NCBI RefSeq assembly: GCF_005925325.1
Contig: NZ_SRMP01000004.1
Coordinates: 62,001 to 126,000, forward strand
DNA: 64,000 nt
Reading direction: 5' to 3'
DNA from: Pedobacter helvus
GTDB taxonomy: Bacteria; Bacteroidota; Bacteroidia; Sphingobacteriales; Sphingobacteriaceae
The translations under genes were made by a program, and so were the position numbers. Numbering within the stretch: position 1 is the first letter of the stretch; every line of letters starts with the position of its first letter. Below are positions 43,216 to 51,278 of the stretch, one piece after another. Under the pieces are notes generated by a model. That model worked only from the letters and a program-made list of their open reading frames with translations, did no database searches and had not been told where the DNA came from.

Positions 43216-43248
43216 TAAAAAAAGAGATACAACGATGGTCGTATCTCT
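43216..43248 (-). terminator. Terminator of ohr
   Basis: AGAGATAC (43223-43230) pairs with GTATCTCT (43241-43248); on the minus strand the hairpin is followed by a run of seven T, and it lies 34 bases past the ohr stop codon. Confidence 0.8.
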
Positions 43249-43281
43249 CATAATCTTAAAACTTAAGCCGTATTCAGCGGG

Positions 43282-43692
43282 CTATACTGCCGTCACTCTC
43301 GTTGCTATATTTCCTTTCGTCGCATTAGAATACGGACAAACCGCATTTGCTTTATCCGCTAATGATTGCGCCTCTTCAATTGAAATATCAGGGATATGAA
43401 CATCCAAATCTGCTGAAAGTGCAAAACCTTTTCCGTTCTTATTGAAGGAAACGTGAACATTGACATTGGCATTGCTAGCATCAACACCTTCGGGATCTGC
43501 TACAGACTGTAATGCGCCTAAGTAGCAAGAACCCCAAGCAGTAGCAAATAATTGCTCCGGATTAGGAGCTCCACCTTGTCCGCCCATTTCCTTTGGCTTT
43601 CTTAAATCAGTTTCAAAAACCCCATCGCTAGATTTTGCGTGGCCATCTCTACCGCCAATAACAGTAACCGTGGCTGTATATACTTTTTCCAT
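43282..43692 (-). CDS. ohr: Organic hydroperoxide resistance protein
   Basis: Thiol peroxidase of the Ohr/OsmC family that reduces organic and fatty-acid hydroperoxides, using lipoylated partners. 136 residues. The peroxidatic Cys56 is in WGSCYLGAL and the resolving Cys119 in AVCPYSNAT; the first strand reads KVYTATVTVIGGRDGHAKSSDG, typical of Ohr rather than OsmC. No OhrR regulator is adjacent. Confidence 0.95.
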   Translation of the reverse strand: MEKVYTATVTVIGGRDGHAKSSDGVFETDLRKPKEMGGQGGAPNPEQLFATAWGSCYLGALQSVADPEGVDASNANVNVHVSFNKNGKGFALSADLDVHIPDISIEEAQSLADKANAVCPYSNATKGNIATRVTAV

Positions 43693-43774
43693 GTTATTCA
43701 GTTTTTTTTAAGCAACAACTGAACATGGTTTTAGTTTGATATGTTGAATATTTGAAGCAATGATTTTTTTAGTA

Positions 43775-45931
43775 CTAAATTTCGATTTTCTCGGTCAACT
43801 TGAAAATATCGTACGAAACTTTTTGTATCAAATCGAACTGCTCTTCAATCACAATATCCGAATCGGATAAGGGAATACCCGCCGCATTCTTTCTTCTGAT
43901 TAAGGGTACATTGCTTGGTTCTATTACCTGCTTCATTAGATTTTCACCTGCGTTCTCTAACAAGTAATTAGTATTGTCGGCAATAGGTTTAATATCTTGA
44001 TAATTTACACAAACAAAGTGATGCTCCTTAATATACAAAGATAAACTTGCAATGTACGATGAAAGTAAATGGTTAAGAACCGTAAATTGATGAAGCTCTT
44101 TGATGTGCATCTGCTTGCTTTTAGGTTCAGAAAACATTCTTTGGAACATCGAGGCTAAGTTGGAAGTGTTTACATAAACCTCTTTCCTTGCTAGTTTATA
44201 ATTGGTTAAATCGAAACCTTTTTCAAAATAGAGTTTAGTGACCTCAGTAAAATACCATTGATTAGATTTAATCATATTGGTCATCGCTTCCTTTACCTTT
44301 TCGTGCTCCCAATTAGGGAAAAGTGAGTAACTAGCCATTAAAGCGATACCAGAGCCAATTAAAGTATCATAAATTCTTTCTTTAGCTATAGACATGGTAC
44401 CCATCCCCAAAAAATCGAACATGATAAGGATGTAAGGCGTCATGAAAAGCACACTCACCACATAATTCTTGCGCTGAAAACTGTAACCAGCAATCATGAA
44501 TAAAATAAGAACGACAAACAAGGTGTTTTTATCATGCACATAGTGAAGCACAGCCATGCCAAGGAATGCTCCAGCAACCGTACCAATGATACGATGGTAG
44601 TTTCTTTCTTTGGTAAGACTAAATCCCGGCTTCGAAATCACCAAAATGGTTAACAAAATCCAATAGCTATGGGCAAAATCTAAGCTTCTCGCTACCACAA
44701 AACCAACAAACATTACAATAGCCACCCGTACCGAATGCCTAAAAGTAGAAGAACTAAACGTAAGATTATTGACCAATAATTTGAAATTGATTTCTTGAGA
44801 AGTTACAAACTTGCCTACATCAACATCGCCTTTTTTAATTTTACGCTGTTCTTTCTTATTAAAGTATTTGTTGATGGTTTTGATACGGCCAACAATGTTC
44901 TCAATATTAACTTCTATATTTCTTAAGGCAATAATACCTAACGTATTGTATTCCTCGCTTTTATTTTGCTCTAATTCACTTATCTCATTCCTTAAATTCG
45001 CTAAATCATTTTCCAGATTTTCTGCTAGGGATGGCGTACCGCCACTCTTTAAAGCAAAGGCAATATCATCTAAAGAATCAGCAATTTTATTGATTGCTTC
45101 TTCGTAGTGCGACAAGATACCTACAGAGTCAAATTGCTCATGAAGCTGTTTGTAATTATAATAAGTAGACATTACCTGCTCGAACAGATCTACCGTGTCA
45201 GTAAATACAATAAGTAAAAACCTACCTTGAGGAGTAGACTCTCTTACAATTTCTCTGGTTTTAAATAATACTTCGCGGACTTCGTCCTGTTTCTGATGTA
45301 CATCTACCTGAAGTTGCAATAGCTGTGCGTAGTTCTTCTCGTAGTTGGTATGTTGCGAATAAAATTTTGCCTTTGCTCGTAAGAAATCCGCTATCTCATG
45401 TATTGAGTCGCTTAAGGTCTGTTGCGCTAATCTATAAGGACGTAACCTGTAGATAATGTAGCTCAGGGAAGTATACCAAATGCTGCCGATAAAAACCAGC
45501 ATGCTATAGAAAATTACCTCTTGCCATGGCCTTACATCATCAATACTTAAAATCATGATGAGCAGTACCGAGGTACCGATAGACGCAGCTCTAGCTCCAT
45601 ACAGAAACAGCATAGAAAATATAAAGCTAAAAGCTACCAGTAAAATCCCGATGAAGATATCGCTTTTGTTGGTAAGGCCTACAATGATGGTTACCAAGAA
45701 TAAAAGTGCTGTGGTAACAAACATGGCGTTTCTGCGATGTTGGATTGGTCCCGGAGAATCAACTATACTCACACAAAGCGCTCCCAAAGATAAGGTCATG
45801 CCGTATTGCAGCATGCCGTAATGCGCCATAATCAAGGATGGGCAAAGAACCCCAAAAGTAATACGCAGACCTTCCGCAAAATAATTGCTCAGCAAAAAAT
45901 CTTGTGTATCTCTAATTGGCCTTTTAAGCAT
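43775..45931 (-). CDS. FUSC family membrane protein
   Basis: Inner-membrane protein of the YccS/YhfK/FUSC group, 718 residues from the ATG at 45931 (a GTG five codons upstream lies before the predicted -7 box). Two blocks of transmembrane helices, about 25-160 and about 395-520, each followed by a long cytoplasmic helical region, with PYILIMFDFLG in the second block; this duplicated plan is that of aromatic-acid efflux proteins (AaeB) and YccS. Substrate unknown. The -7 box ends 3 bases before the ATG, so a leaderless message is predicted. Confidence 0.87.
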   Translation of the reverse strand: MLKRPIRDTQDFLLSNYFAEGLRITFGVLCPSLIMAHYGMLQYGMTLSLGALCVSIVDSPGPIQHRRNAMFVTTALLFLVTIIVGLTNKSDIFIGILLVAFSFIFSMLFLYGARAASIGTSVLLIMILSIDDVRPWQEVIFYSMLVFIGSIWYTSLSYIIYRLRPYRLAQQTLSDSIHEIADFLRAKAKFYSQHTNYEKNYAQLLQLQVDVHQKQDEVREVLFKTREIVRESTPQGRFLLIVFTDTVDLFEQVMSTYYNYKQLHEQFDSVGILSHYEEAINKIADSLDDIAFALKSGGTPSLAENLENDLANLRNEISELEQNKSEEYNTLGIIALRNIEVNIENIVGRIKTINKYFNKKEQRKIKKGDVDVGKFVTSQEINFKLLVNNLTFSSSTFRHSVRVAIVMFVGFVVARSLDFAHSYWILLTILVISKPGFSLTKERNYHRIIGTVAGAFLGMAVLHYVHDKNTLFVVLILFMIAGYSFQRKNYVVSVLFMTPYILIMFDFLGMGTMSIAKERIYDTLIGSGIALMASYSLFPNWEHEKVKEAMTNMIKSNQWYFTEVTKLYFEKGFDLTNYKLARKEVYVNTSNLASMFQRMFSEPKSKQMHIKELHQFTVLNHLLSSYIASLSLYIKEHHFVCVNYQDIKPIADNTNYLLENAGENLMKQVIEPSNVPLIRRKNAAGIPLSDSDIVIEEQFDLIQKVSYDIFKLTEKIEI

Positions 45932-45934
45932 ATA

Positions 45935-45942
45935 CAAATCTA
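45935..45942 (-). promoter_or_regulatory. -7 promoter box of the FUSC gene
   Basis: TAGATTTG on the minus strand, perfect TAnnTTTG, ending 3 bases before the ATG at 45931. Confidence 0.45.
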
Positions 45943-46039
45943 ACACTATTTAGGCTGATTTGATTTGAAAAATGGCAGGAATTAGTTCTTTTTATTGATT
46001 TATACTTTTAGCTTCGTGTCAATTCAAAACAACATCAAT

Positions 46040-47212
46040 ATGAATATCAAGATATTTCTAAGTTTTGGTTTTATTTTAATAAGCACGACAGTACTAGCAC
46101 AAGAAAAAAGAGGAAGGGCAAGAGATTTTGGCATTTTTACAGGCATTCTTAAAACTGGCAGCAATAACGCTATTACCGATGTTAATGGTGTAAGCGTCGG
46201 ACATACCACTTTAATTAAGGGCGACTCTGTAAGAACTGGTGTAACTGCAATTGTACCTCACGCGGGAAACTTATTTCAAGAGAAAGTGCCCGCAGCTATT
46301 TATGTAGGTAATGGGTTTGGGAAATCGATGGGATTATCGCAAATCAAAGAATTGGGAAACCTAGAAACACCGATTTTACTTACAAACACTTTGAATGCGC
46401 CTCTGGTTGCCAATGCCTTATTAGATTACATGCTAGCCTTGCCAGGAAACGAGAACGTAAGATCGGTAAATGCAATGGTTGGAGAAACTAATGATGGCGG
46501 TTTAAATGATATTAGAGGCAGGCATGTAAAAGCCGAAGATGTAATAAATGCACTGAAAAATGCAAAATCTGGAAATGTAGAAGAAGGAAACGTGGGGGCG
46601 GGTACAGGTACAGAAGCTTTGGGCTTTAAAGGCGGAATTGGAACGTCTTCTCGGGTATTGCCAAAATCGAAAGGCGGATACACCGTTGGTGTTCTAGTGC
46701 AGTCGAATTTTGGTGGAGTTTTGCAAATTAATGGCGCTCCAGTTGGTAGAGAGCTGAATAATTTTTATCTAATGGATAAAAATAAACCTTACAAAGCGGA
46801 TGGCTCTTGTATGATTATTATCGCTACCGATGCACCATTATCTGATAGAAATTTGGAACGTTTAGCGAAACGTTCTTACATCGCTTTTGGCAATGTTGGT
46901 GCTTTTTCCTCGAATGGTAGCGGAGATTATGCAATTGCTTTTTCCACCTATGCTAAAAATAGAATTTTCCATCAGGCTAAAAGTGCTACGAGAAACATAG
47001 ATGATTTAAATAACGATGAAATGTCTCCATTGTTTATGGCAGTATGGGAAGCAACAGAAGAAGCTTTATTGAATTCTTTGTTTATGGCACAAGATTTAAA
47101 AGGCATCAACGGTCGAGAAGTTAAGGCGCTGCCTATTAAAAAAACGCTTGAAATTTTGAAGAAATACAAGGCACTAGAGCAAAACAAGTTGCCAATGGCA
47201 CTAGAATATTAG
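46040..47212 (+). CDS. P1 family peptidase (DmpA-type), secreted
   Basis: N-terminal nucleophile aminopeptidase of the DmpA/L-aminopeptidase D-Ala-esterase family, which cleaves itself to form an active N-terminal Ser or Thr. 390 residues from the ATG at 46040, starting with a signal peptide that ends TVLAQ at about 21. Family patterns: GVSVGHTTLI, VPAAIYVGNGFGKSMGLSQI, MVGETNDGGLNDIRGRHV, VGAGTGTEALGFKGGIGTSSRV near the predicted cleavage region, and SGDYAIAFST. Acts in the periplasm or outside. Upstream open codons from 45995 do not look like a leader. Confidence 0.9.
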   Translation: MNIKIFLSFGFILISTTVLAQEKRGRARDFGIFTGILKTGSNNAITDVNGVSVGHTTLIKGDSVRTGVTAIVPHAGNLFQEKVPAAIYVGNGFGKSMGLSQIKELGNLETPILLTNTLNAPLVANALLDYMLALPGNENVRSVNAMVGETNDGGLNDIRGRHVKAEDVINALKNAKSGNVEEGNVGAGTGTEALGFKGGIGTSSRVLPKSKGGYTVGVLVQSNFGGVLQINGAPVGRELNNFYLMDKNKPYKADGSCMIIIATDAPLSDRNLERLAKRSYIAFGNVGAFSSNGSGDYAIAFSTYAKNRIFHQAKSATRNIDDLNNDEMSPLFMAVWEATEEALLNSLFMAQDLKGINGREVKALPIKKTLEILKKYKALEQNKLPMALEY

Positions 47213-47375
47213 CAAAAAACTTAAAGTCTGTTAATAAGTCATAATAATTTGATTGTTAATAACTTGATATCTATCCAAACAATATGCGATCTAGGAGCTA
47301 AAAATCTAACTTTACAACTAGGTAACATGTTAAATAACTGGTTAATAAGTTGTTAATAATAAATCAATGATTTTC

Positions 47376-47406
47376 TTGACAAATATTGATTATCCACCTA
47401 ACTTAG
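47376..47406 (+). promoter_or_regulatory. Putative promoter of the candidate RNA
   Basis: TTG at 47376-47378 and TAACTTAG at 47399-47406, 20 bases apart, fit the Bacteroidota -33/-7 pattern with one mismatch in the -7 box. Start of transcription is expected near 47410. Confidence 0.4.
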
Positions 47407-47409
47407 ATC

Positions 47410-47829
47410 ATATCAAAAGCGAAGTACTTTGACCGTCTGAAAAAATCCAAAACGAAAAGGAAGCTGAAAGGCTAAAACTTTCGGGATTAAATTTTGTATC
47501 AGTCTAATATGTTTTTTATAACATAATAGGTTCAATGAAGTTGTAAAACGGAAATGAAAAAAAACGATCAACTCAGGTCATTCGAAAGAAAGGATGGAGA
47601 GATCGAAAACGGTAGGAATACCAAACTGAACAAAAACAGACAATGATGGGAAGAACTGGAATTCTATGGAAGGAAAGTTTGAGAACATCATCTTTGAAAG
47701 CAGAACAATCGAAAGAAAGGGAAGCTGAAGAGGTAAAGTAAAATTCGATTGATAGCTTACCAATGTTTACGAATAAGGGTAAGTTTAAAACGGAGAACCA
47801 AATCGAAAGAGGCAGTTCTCCGTTTTTGT
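47410..47829 (+). ncRNA. Candidate structured non-coding RNA upstream of phoH
   Basis: About 420 bases with no acceptable gene, bounded by a promoter-like pair and a strong terminator. The sequence is purine-rich with recurring words: GGAAGCTGAA at 47459 and 47720, ATCGAAAGA at 47709 and 47802, CGAAAGAAAGG at 47583 and 47710. A hairpin CTTACC/GGTAAG (47756-47783) sits just before the terminator. The conserved cores of tmRNA, RNase P RNA and SRP RNA were looked for and not seen. Two tiny overlapping ORFs (47554-47646, 30 codons; 47643-47741, 32 codons, ATGA overlap) lie inside, so a leader with short peptides is the alternative. No family is known to me. Confidence 0.4.
47787..47829 (+). terminator. 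Strong terminator upstream of phoH
   Basis: AAAACGGAGAAC (47787-47798) pairs perfectly over 12 bp with GTTCTCCGTTTT (47815-47826), then TTG and more T. It ends a transcript coming from the 47.2-47.8 kb region, not from an annotated gene. Confidence 0.85.
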
Positions 47830-47852
47830 TTTTTATTAATTTTGGCTTTATT

Positions 47853-47860
47853 TATGTTTG
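47853..47860 (+). promoter_or_regulatory. -7 promoter box of phoH
   Basis: TATGTTTG, perfect TAnnTTTG, 60 bases before the ATG at 47921 and just after the terminator; a TTG 24 bases upstream is a slightly distant -33 candidate. Confidence 0.45.
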
Positions 47861-47920
47861 CCATTATTATTCACGAAAACATCCTTTCCATTTCTACCTA
47901 ATTAATCCTAATTTTAATGT

Positions 47921-49267
47921 ATGGCAAAAAAGGATAATTCTCAGTTTTCTAAGAAGATTTTTGTACTCGATACCTCTGTGATTTTATACGACCATGATGC
48001 GGTAAAAAACTTTCAGGAACATGATGTAGCGGTACCTGCTTTGGTATTGGAAGAGCTTGATAATTTCAAGAGCGGAAATGATACCCGTAATTTCGAAGCC
48101 CGTAATTTCATAAGGATTATTGATAAGGCATCTAAAAATAATTTGTTGAACAAATGGTTTTCGCTTAGCAAAAAGAGTTCGGGCAAATTTAAGATTCAAA
48201 TTGAGGAATTACCAAGCCAACAAAATGCGGAAACTTTATTTAGTCATGGCAAGTTTGATAACCGGATACTTAATTCGGCTTTAGTTTTAAAGGAAGAACA
48301 TCCAAAACATAAAGTGATTCTCGTTTCGAAAGATATCTGCTTACGTCTAAAAGCGAAAGCGCTGGGTTTACATGCCGAAGATTATGAAACAGGAAAGGTG
48401 AAAAACGTAGAGGAGCTTTACAGCGGCAAAACCGTATTGAATAATTTTGAAGAAACTGTGTTTGAGCAATTAAAGAGAGAACATGTTCTAGATGCTACAG
48501 CAATAAATCTTCCTTACAAAAATGCTAATCATTTTTACATCCTTAAAAGCAAAAGGAAAGAGCTTGCAGCTTTTTACAATTCCAATGAACGTACCTTAAA
48601 GCAAGTCAAAAACGACGAGATTTTTGGTATTAAGCCTCGTAATGCAGAACAAAGTTTTGCGATGGAGGCTTTGTTAAACCCAGCAATTAAATTAGTAACG
48701 ATACAAGGCAATGCTGGAACAGGGAAGACCTTGCTGGCTTTGGCTAGTGCCCTGGAACAACGTAGAGATTACCGACAGATATATATCACTAGACCTATCG
48801 TTCCTTTAAGCAATAAGGATATTGGTTTTTTGCCAGGTGATGTAAAATCGAAGGTTGACCCATATATGGCGCCAATTTGGGATAACCTCAAATTTATTAA
48901 GGAGCAGTTTAATAAGGACGAAAAAACACAGCTGAAAATTGATGAACTCGTACGTACTGAGAAGATTGAAATCGCTCCGCTGGCCTTTATCAGAGGAAGA
49001 ACCTTGAATAAGATTTTCTTCATTATCGACGAAGCTCAAAACCTAACTCCGCATGAAATAAAAACCATTATCAGTAGAGCGGGAGAAGATACCAAAGTGG
49101 TGTTTACCGGAGATATCTATCAGATAGACACACCTTATTTAGATTCTGAAAGTAATGGTTTATCTTATTTGATTGAAAATGCTAAAAATCACCCACTTTA
49201 TGCGCATGTCACGTTGCAAAAGGGAGAAAGAAGTGAGCTGGCTAATTTAGCTACAGAGTTGCTTTAA
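47921..49267 (+). CDS. PhoH family protein with PIN domain
   Basis: 448-residue protein combining an N-terminal PIN RNase domain with a C-terminal PhoH ATPase, the PhoH2 arrangement that is thought to unwind and cleave RNA. The PIN domain starts FVLDTSVILYD near 9-19 and includes acidic residues in VLEELDNFK and DNRILNSALVL. Walker A GNAGTGKT is near 264-271, Walker B FFIIDEAQNLTPHE near 365-378, and TGDIYQIDTPYLD follows. Expected in the cytoplasm. The candidate RNA just upstream is on the same strand. Confidence 0.92.
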   Translation: MAKKDNSQFSKKIFVLDTSVILYDHDAVKNFQEHDVAVPALVLEELDNFKSGNDTRNFEARNFIRIIDKASKNNLLNKWFSLSKKSSGKFKIQIEELPSQQNAETLFSHGKFDNRILNSALVLKEEHPKHKVILVSKDICLRLKAKALGLHAEDYETGKVKNVEELYSGKTVLNNFEETVFEQLKREHVLDATAINLPYKNANHFYILKSKRKELAAFYNSNERTLKQVKNDEIFGIKPRNAEQSFAMEALLNPAIKLVTIQGNAGTGKTLLALASALEQRRDYRQIYITRPIVPLSNKDIGFLPGDVKSKVDPYMAPIWDNLKFIKEQFNKDEKTQLKIDELVRTEKIEIAPLAFIRGRTLNKIFFIIDEAQNLTPHEIKTIISRAGEDTKVVFTGDIYQIDTPYLDSESNGLSYLIENAKNHPLYAHVTLQKGERSELANLATELL

Positions 49268-49344
49268 ACCCTCTCTGCCTTTCAGGCATCTCTCCTGAAG
49301 GAAGGAAAAAGTAAAACTCCGCTCCGTCTCTTTAGGAGAGGGTT
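49267..49344. repeat. AACCCTCTC inverted repeat between phoH and the MFS gene
   Basis: AACCCTCTC (49267-49275) faces GAGAGGGTT (49336-49344) between two convergent genes, with TCTCCTGAAGGA-like inner sequence. Probably serves as transcription end for both sides. Confidence 0.55.
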
Positions 49345-49347
49345 AGG

Positions 49348-50562
49348 CTAATGGTGCTTCTTTAATGTCTGATAGCAAATCACTATAGAAATACAAGTTA
49401 ATATTGCACCCATCATAAAAGGAGCTCCTGGAAAGTAAATTGCGTTGTTGTTATGATTGGTAAAATAGGCGAAGAGGGATGACATTAAAAGTGGCCCTAT
49501 AATACTCGCTAAGCTCATGAAACTTGTCATGATGCCTTGCAATTCACCTTGTTCATCGGGTTTCACTTGTGTAGAGATAATTCCCTGTATAGCCGGACCG
49601 GTAATCCCTGCCAATGCGTAAGGAACCATAAAGGCAAACATCATCCAACCTTTAGATGCAAAGGCAAATAAAGTAAAACCGATTACGTAAAGACTTAAGC
49701 CTACCATGATAGCTTTCTTTTGGCCAAGTTTCGGAATAATTACCCGGATCAGCCCGCCTTGGACTATTGCAACCGTTACACCAACAAAACCTAAAGAGTA
49801 ACCAATCCATGTTTCATTCCAATGGAATTTTTCTTGCGTATAAAATGACCAAACGGTTTGTGTTGATTGCGCAGCGATGTAGAGAATAAGCAATGCGGTT
49901 AGTAAACCTAAAAGAGAAGGGTAACGTTTAATCTGCATTAAAGCGCCAATAGGATTAGCCCTCTTCCAGTCAAATTCTCTTCTGTTTTCTTTCTTTAATG
50001 ATTCGGGAAGAATGAAATAACCATAAAGCCAGTTGATAAGCGATAATCCACCTGCAATCATAAAAGGGACTCGAGTTCCGAATTGACTAAAAATACCACC
50101 GATAACTGGGCCGATGATAAATCCTAATCCAAATGCTGCGCCAATTAAACCGAAGTTTTGTGCTCTTTTTTCTGGTGTGCTTACATCGGCAATATAAGCA
50201 GACGCAGTAGTAATACTAGCTCCACAGATACCTGCTATAATTCGTCCGGCAAAGAGTAAAGCAATGGTATGTGCAAATGATAAAAAGAAATAATCGACAG
50301 CCATTCCGAAAAGTGATATTAACAGTACAGGACGACGACCCATTTTATCACTCAGCGCTCCGAGAATAGGAGAACAAATGAACATCATTAAAGAATATGC
50401 GGTAAGCAAAATTCCTCCATATTCTGAGGCTTCGCTAAGTGTTGCACCAGTTAATTCTTTAATTAAAGCTGGCATGATTGGAATGATAATTCCGAAACCA
50501 ATGCAGTCGAATAGGATAGTAACTAGGATAAAAAAAACACCAGCATTTCTTTTGTTCGCCAT
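49348..50562 (-). CDS. TetA-like MFS transporter
   Basis: Drug:proton antiporter of the major facilitator superfamily, 404 residues, about 12 helices. CSPILGALSDKMGRRPVLLISLFG near 62-85 is the loop 2-3 motif A; AGRIIAGICGASITTASAYIADVSTPEKRAQNFGLIGAAFGLGF includes motif C and matches the tetracycline-resistance (DHA1, Tet class) subgroup. Substrate unknown; tetracycline resistance is not implied by the match. The gene has a promoter box 19 bases upstream. Confidence 0.9.
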   Translation of the reverse strand: MANKRNAGVFFILVTILFDCIGFGIIIPIMPALIKELTGATLSEASEYGGILLTAYSLMMFICSPILGALSDKMGRRPVLLISLFGMAVDYFFLSFAHTIALLFAGRIIAGICGASITTASAYIADVSTPEKRAQNFGLIGAAFGLGFIIGPVIGGIFSQFGTRVPFMIAGGLSLINWLYGYFILPESLKKENRREFDWKRANPIGALMQIKRYPSLLGLLTALLILYIAAQSTQTVWSFYTQEKFHWNETWIGYSLGFVGVTVAIVQGGLIRVIIPKLGQKKAIMVGLSLYVIGFTLFAFASKGWMMFAFMVPYALAGITGPAIQGIISTQVKPDEQGELQGIMTSFMSLASIIGPLLMSSLFAYFTNHNNNAIYFPGAPFMMGAILTCISIVICYQTLKKHH

Positions 50563-50581
50563 TATTTGTTTTGTTGGGCAG

Positions 50582-50589
50582 CAAAGGTA
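50582..50589 (-). promoter_or_regulatory. -7 promoter box of the MFS gene
   Basis: TACCTTTG on the minus strand, perfect TAnnTTTG, 19 bases before the ATG at 50562. Confidence 0.47.
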
Positions 50590-50897
50590 ATGAAAAGACC
50601 AATTCTAGAAGCGTTCAACGGGAGAATAATTATAAGATTTTCTAGTTCATCAAAATTTAGGATTCCAGATCAAAATAGCAGCACCTCCCATTTATTTGGC
50701 CAAAATAGCCGACAAAATAATATTTTGTTATTTTGTTTAATTATCTATAAATCAATTAAATTAAATTCATTAATTGAACTTTAAATTTAATTTAACAACT
50801 AGTTTTAAGTGCGGTAATGCCTTGAAATTCGAAATAAAATTCTGTTTATAATTTTAAACACATGTTTTTCAATACTTTACATCTTTTTATTATTGTA
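50590..50897. other. AT-rich intergenic region with an inverted repeat
   Basis: No gene seen. TTAAATTAAATT (50756-50767) and AATTTAATTTAA (50784-50795) form a perfect 12-bp AT-only inverted repeat with a 16-base spacer. It could be a weak terminator of the 50898 gene or a protein-binding site. Confidence 0.45.
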
Positions 50898-51146
50898 CTA
50901 TTGCTGTCTTTGGTAGGCTGATATGAAGTCACTTCTCATCGTCTTAAAACGCTCGATTACCGTTTCAATAAATTCTTCATCGATGATTTGAAATACTTCA
51001 TTAACTCCGCCGCCGGTAAGGTCTAGCTCAGAAATTTTGTAACTCTGTTCGTACGGACCTTGCTCAAATTTTACAATGAATTTTTGGTTCATACTGAAGA
51101 TACTGATCTTACATTGCGGATGCGGAAGTTCTGCTATTATTCTCAT
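50898..51146 (-). CDS. Conserved hypothetical protein (82 aa)
   Basis: Small cytoplasmic protein without signal or membrane segment. The beta-rich first half reads RIIAELPHPQCKISIFSMNQKFIVKFEQGPYEQSYKI, the second half is helical (VNEVFQIIDEEFIETVIERFKTMRSDFISAYQRQ). The pattern is familiar from uncharacterised Bacteroidota proteins, but no function is known to me. It lies alone between the S46 peptidase gene and the MFS gene. Confidence 0.78.
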   Translation of the reverse strand: MRIIAELPHPQCKISIFSMNQKFIVKFEQGPYEQSYKISELDLTGGGVNEVFQIIDEEFIETVIERFKTMRSDFISAYQRQQ

Positions 51147-51201
51147 TTTAAAAAGGTTTAGGAATTAGGGGATGGGTGTTAGTTTCGGTAAGCAGTTTTA
51201 G

Positions 51202-51268
51202 CCGTCATTTCAAACAAAAGATCATTGAATTACTTTTTCACTTCGCTGTGCTTTAGTTGAAATGACGG
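51202..51268 (-). terminator. Inverted repeat downstream of the S46 peptidase gene
   Basis: CCGTCATTTCAA (51202-51213) and TTGAAATGACGG (51257-51268) are a perfect 12-bp inverted repeat with a 43-base spacer, 11 bases after the peptidase stop. The arm word also appears singly near 54707, so it belongs to a dispersed family. Confidence 0.5.
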
Positions 51269-51278
51269 TAGGTTTAAC

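Noticed and set aside
47410..47829. tmRNA, RNase P RNA or SRP RNA
   Set aside because: The conserved cores (GAGGAAAGTCC of RNase P, the acceptor-stem ends and CCA of tmRNA, the SRP tetraloop helix) were not found.
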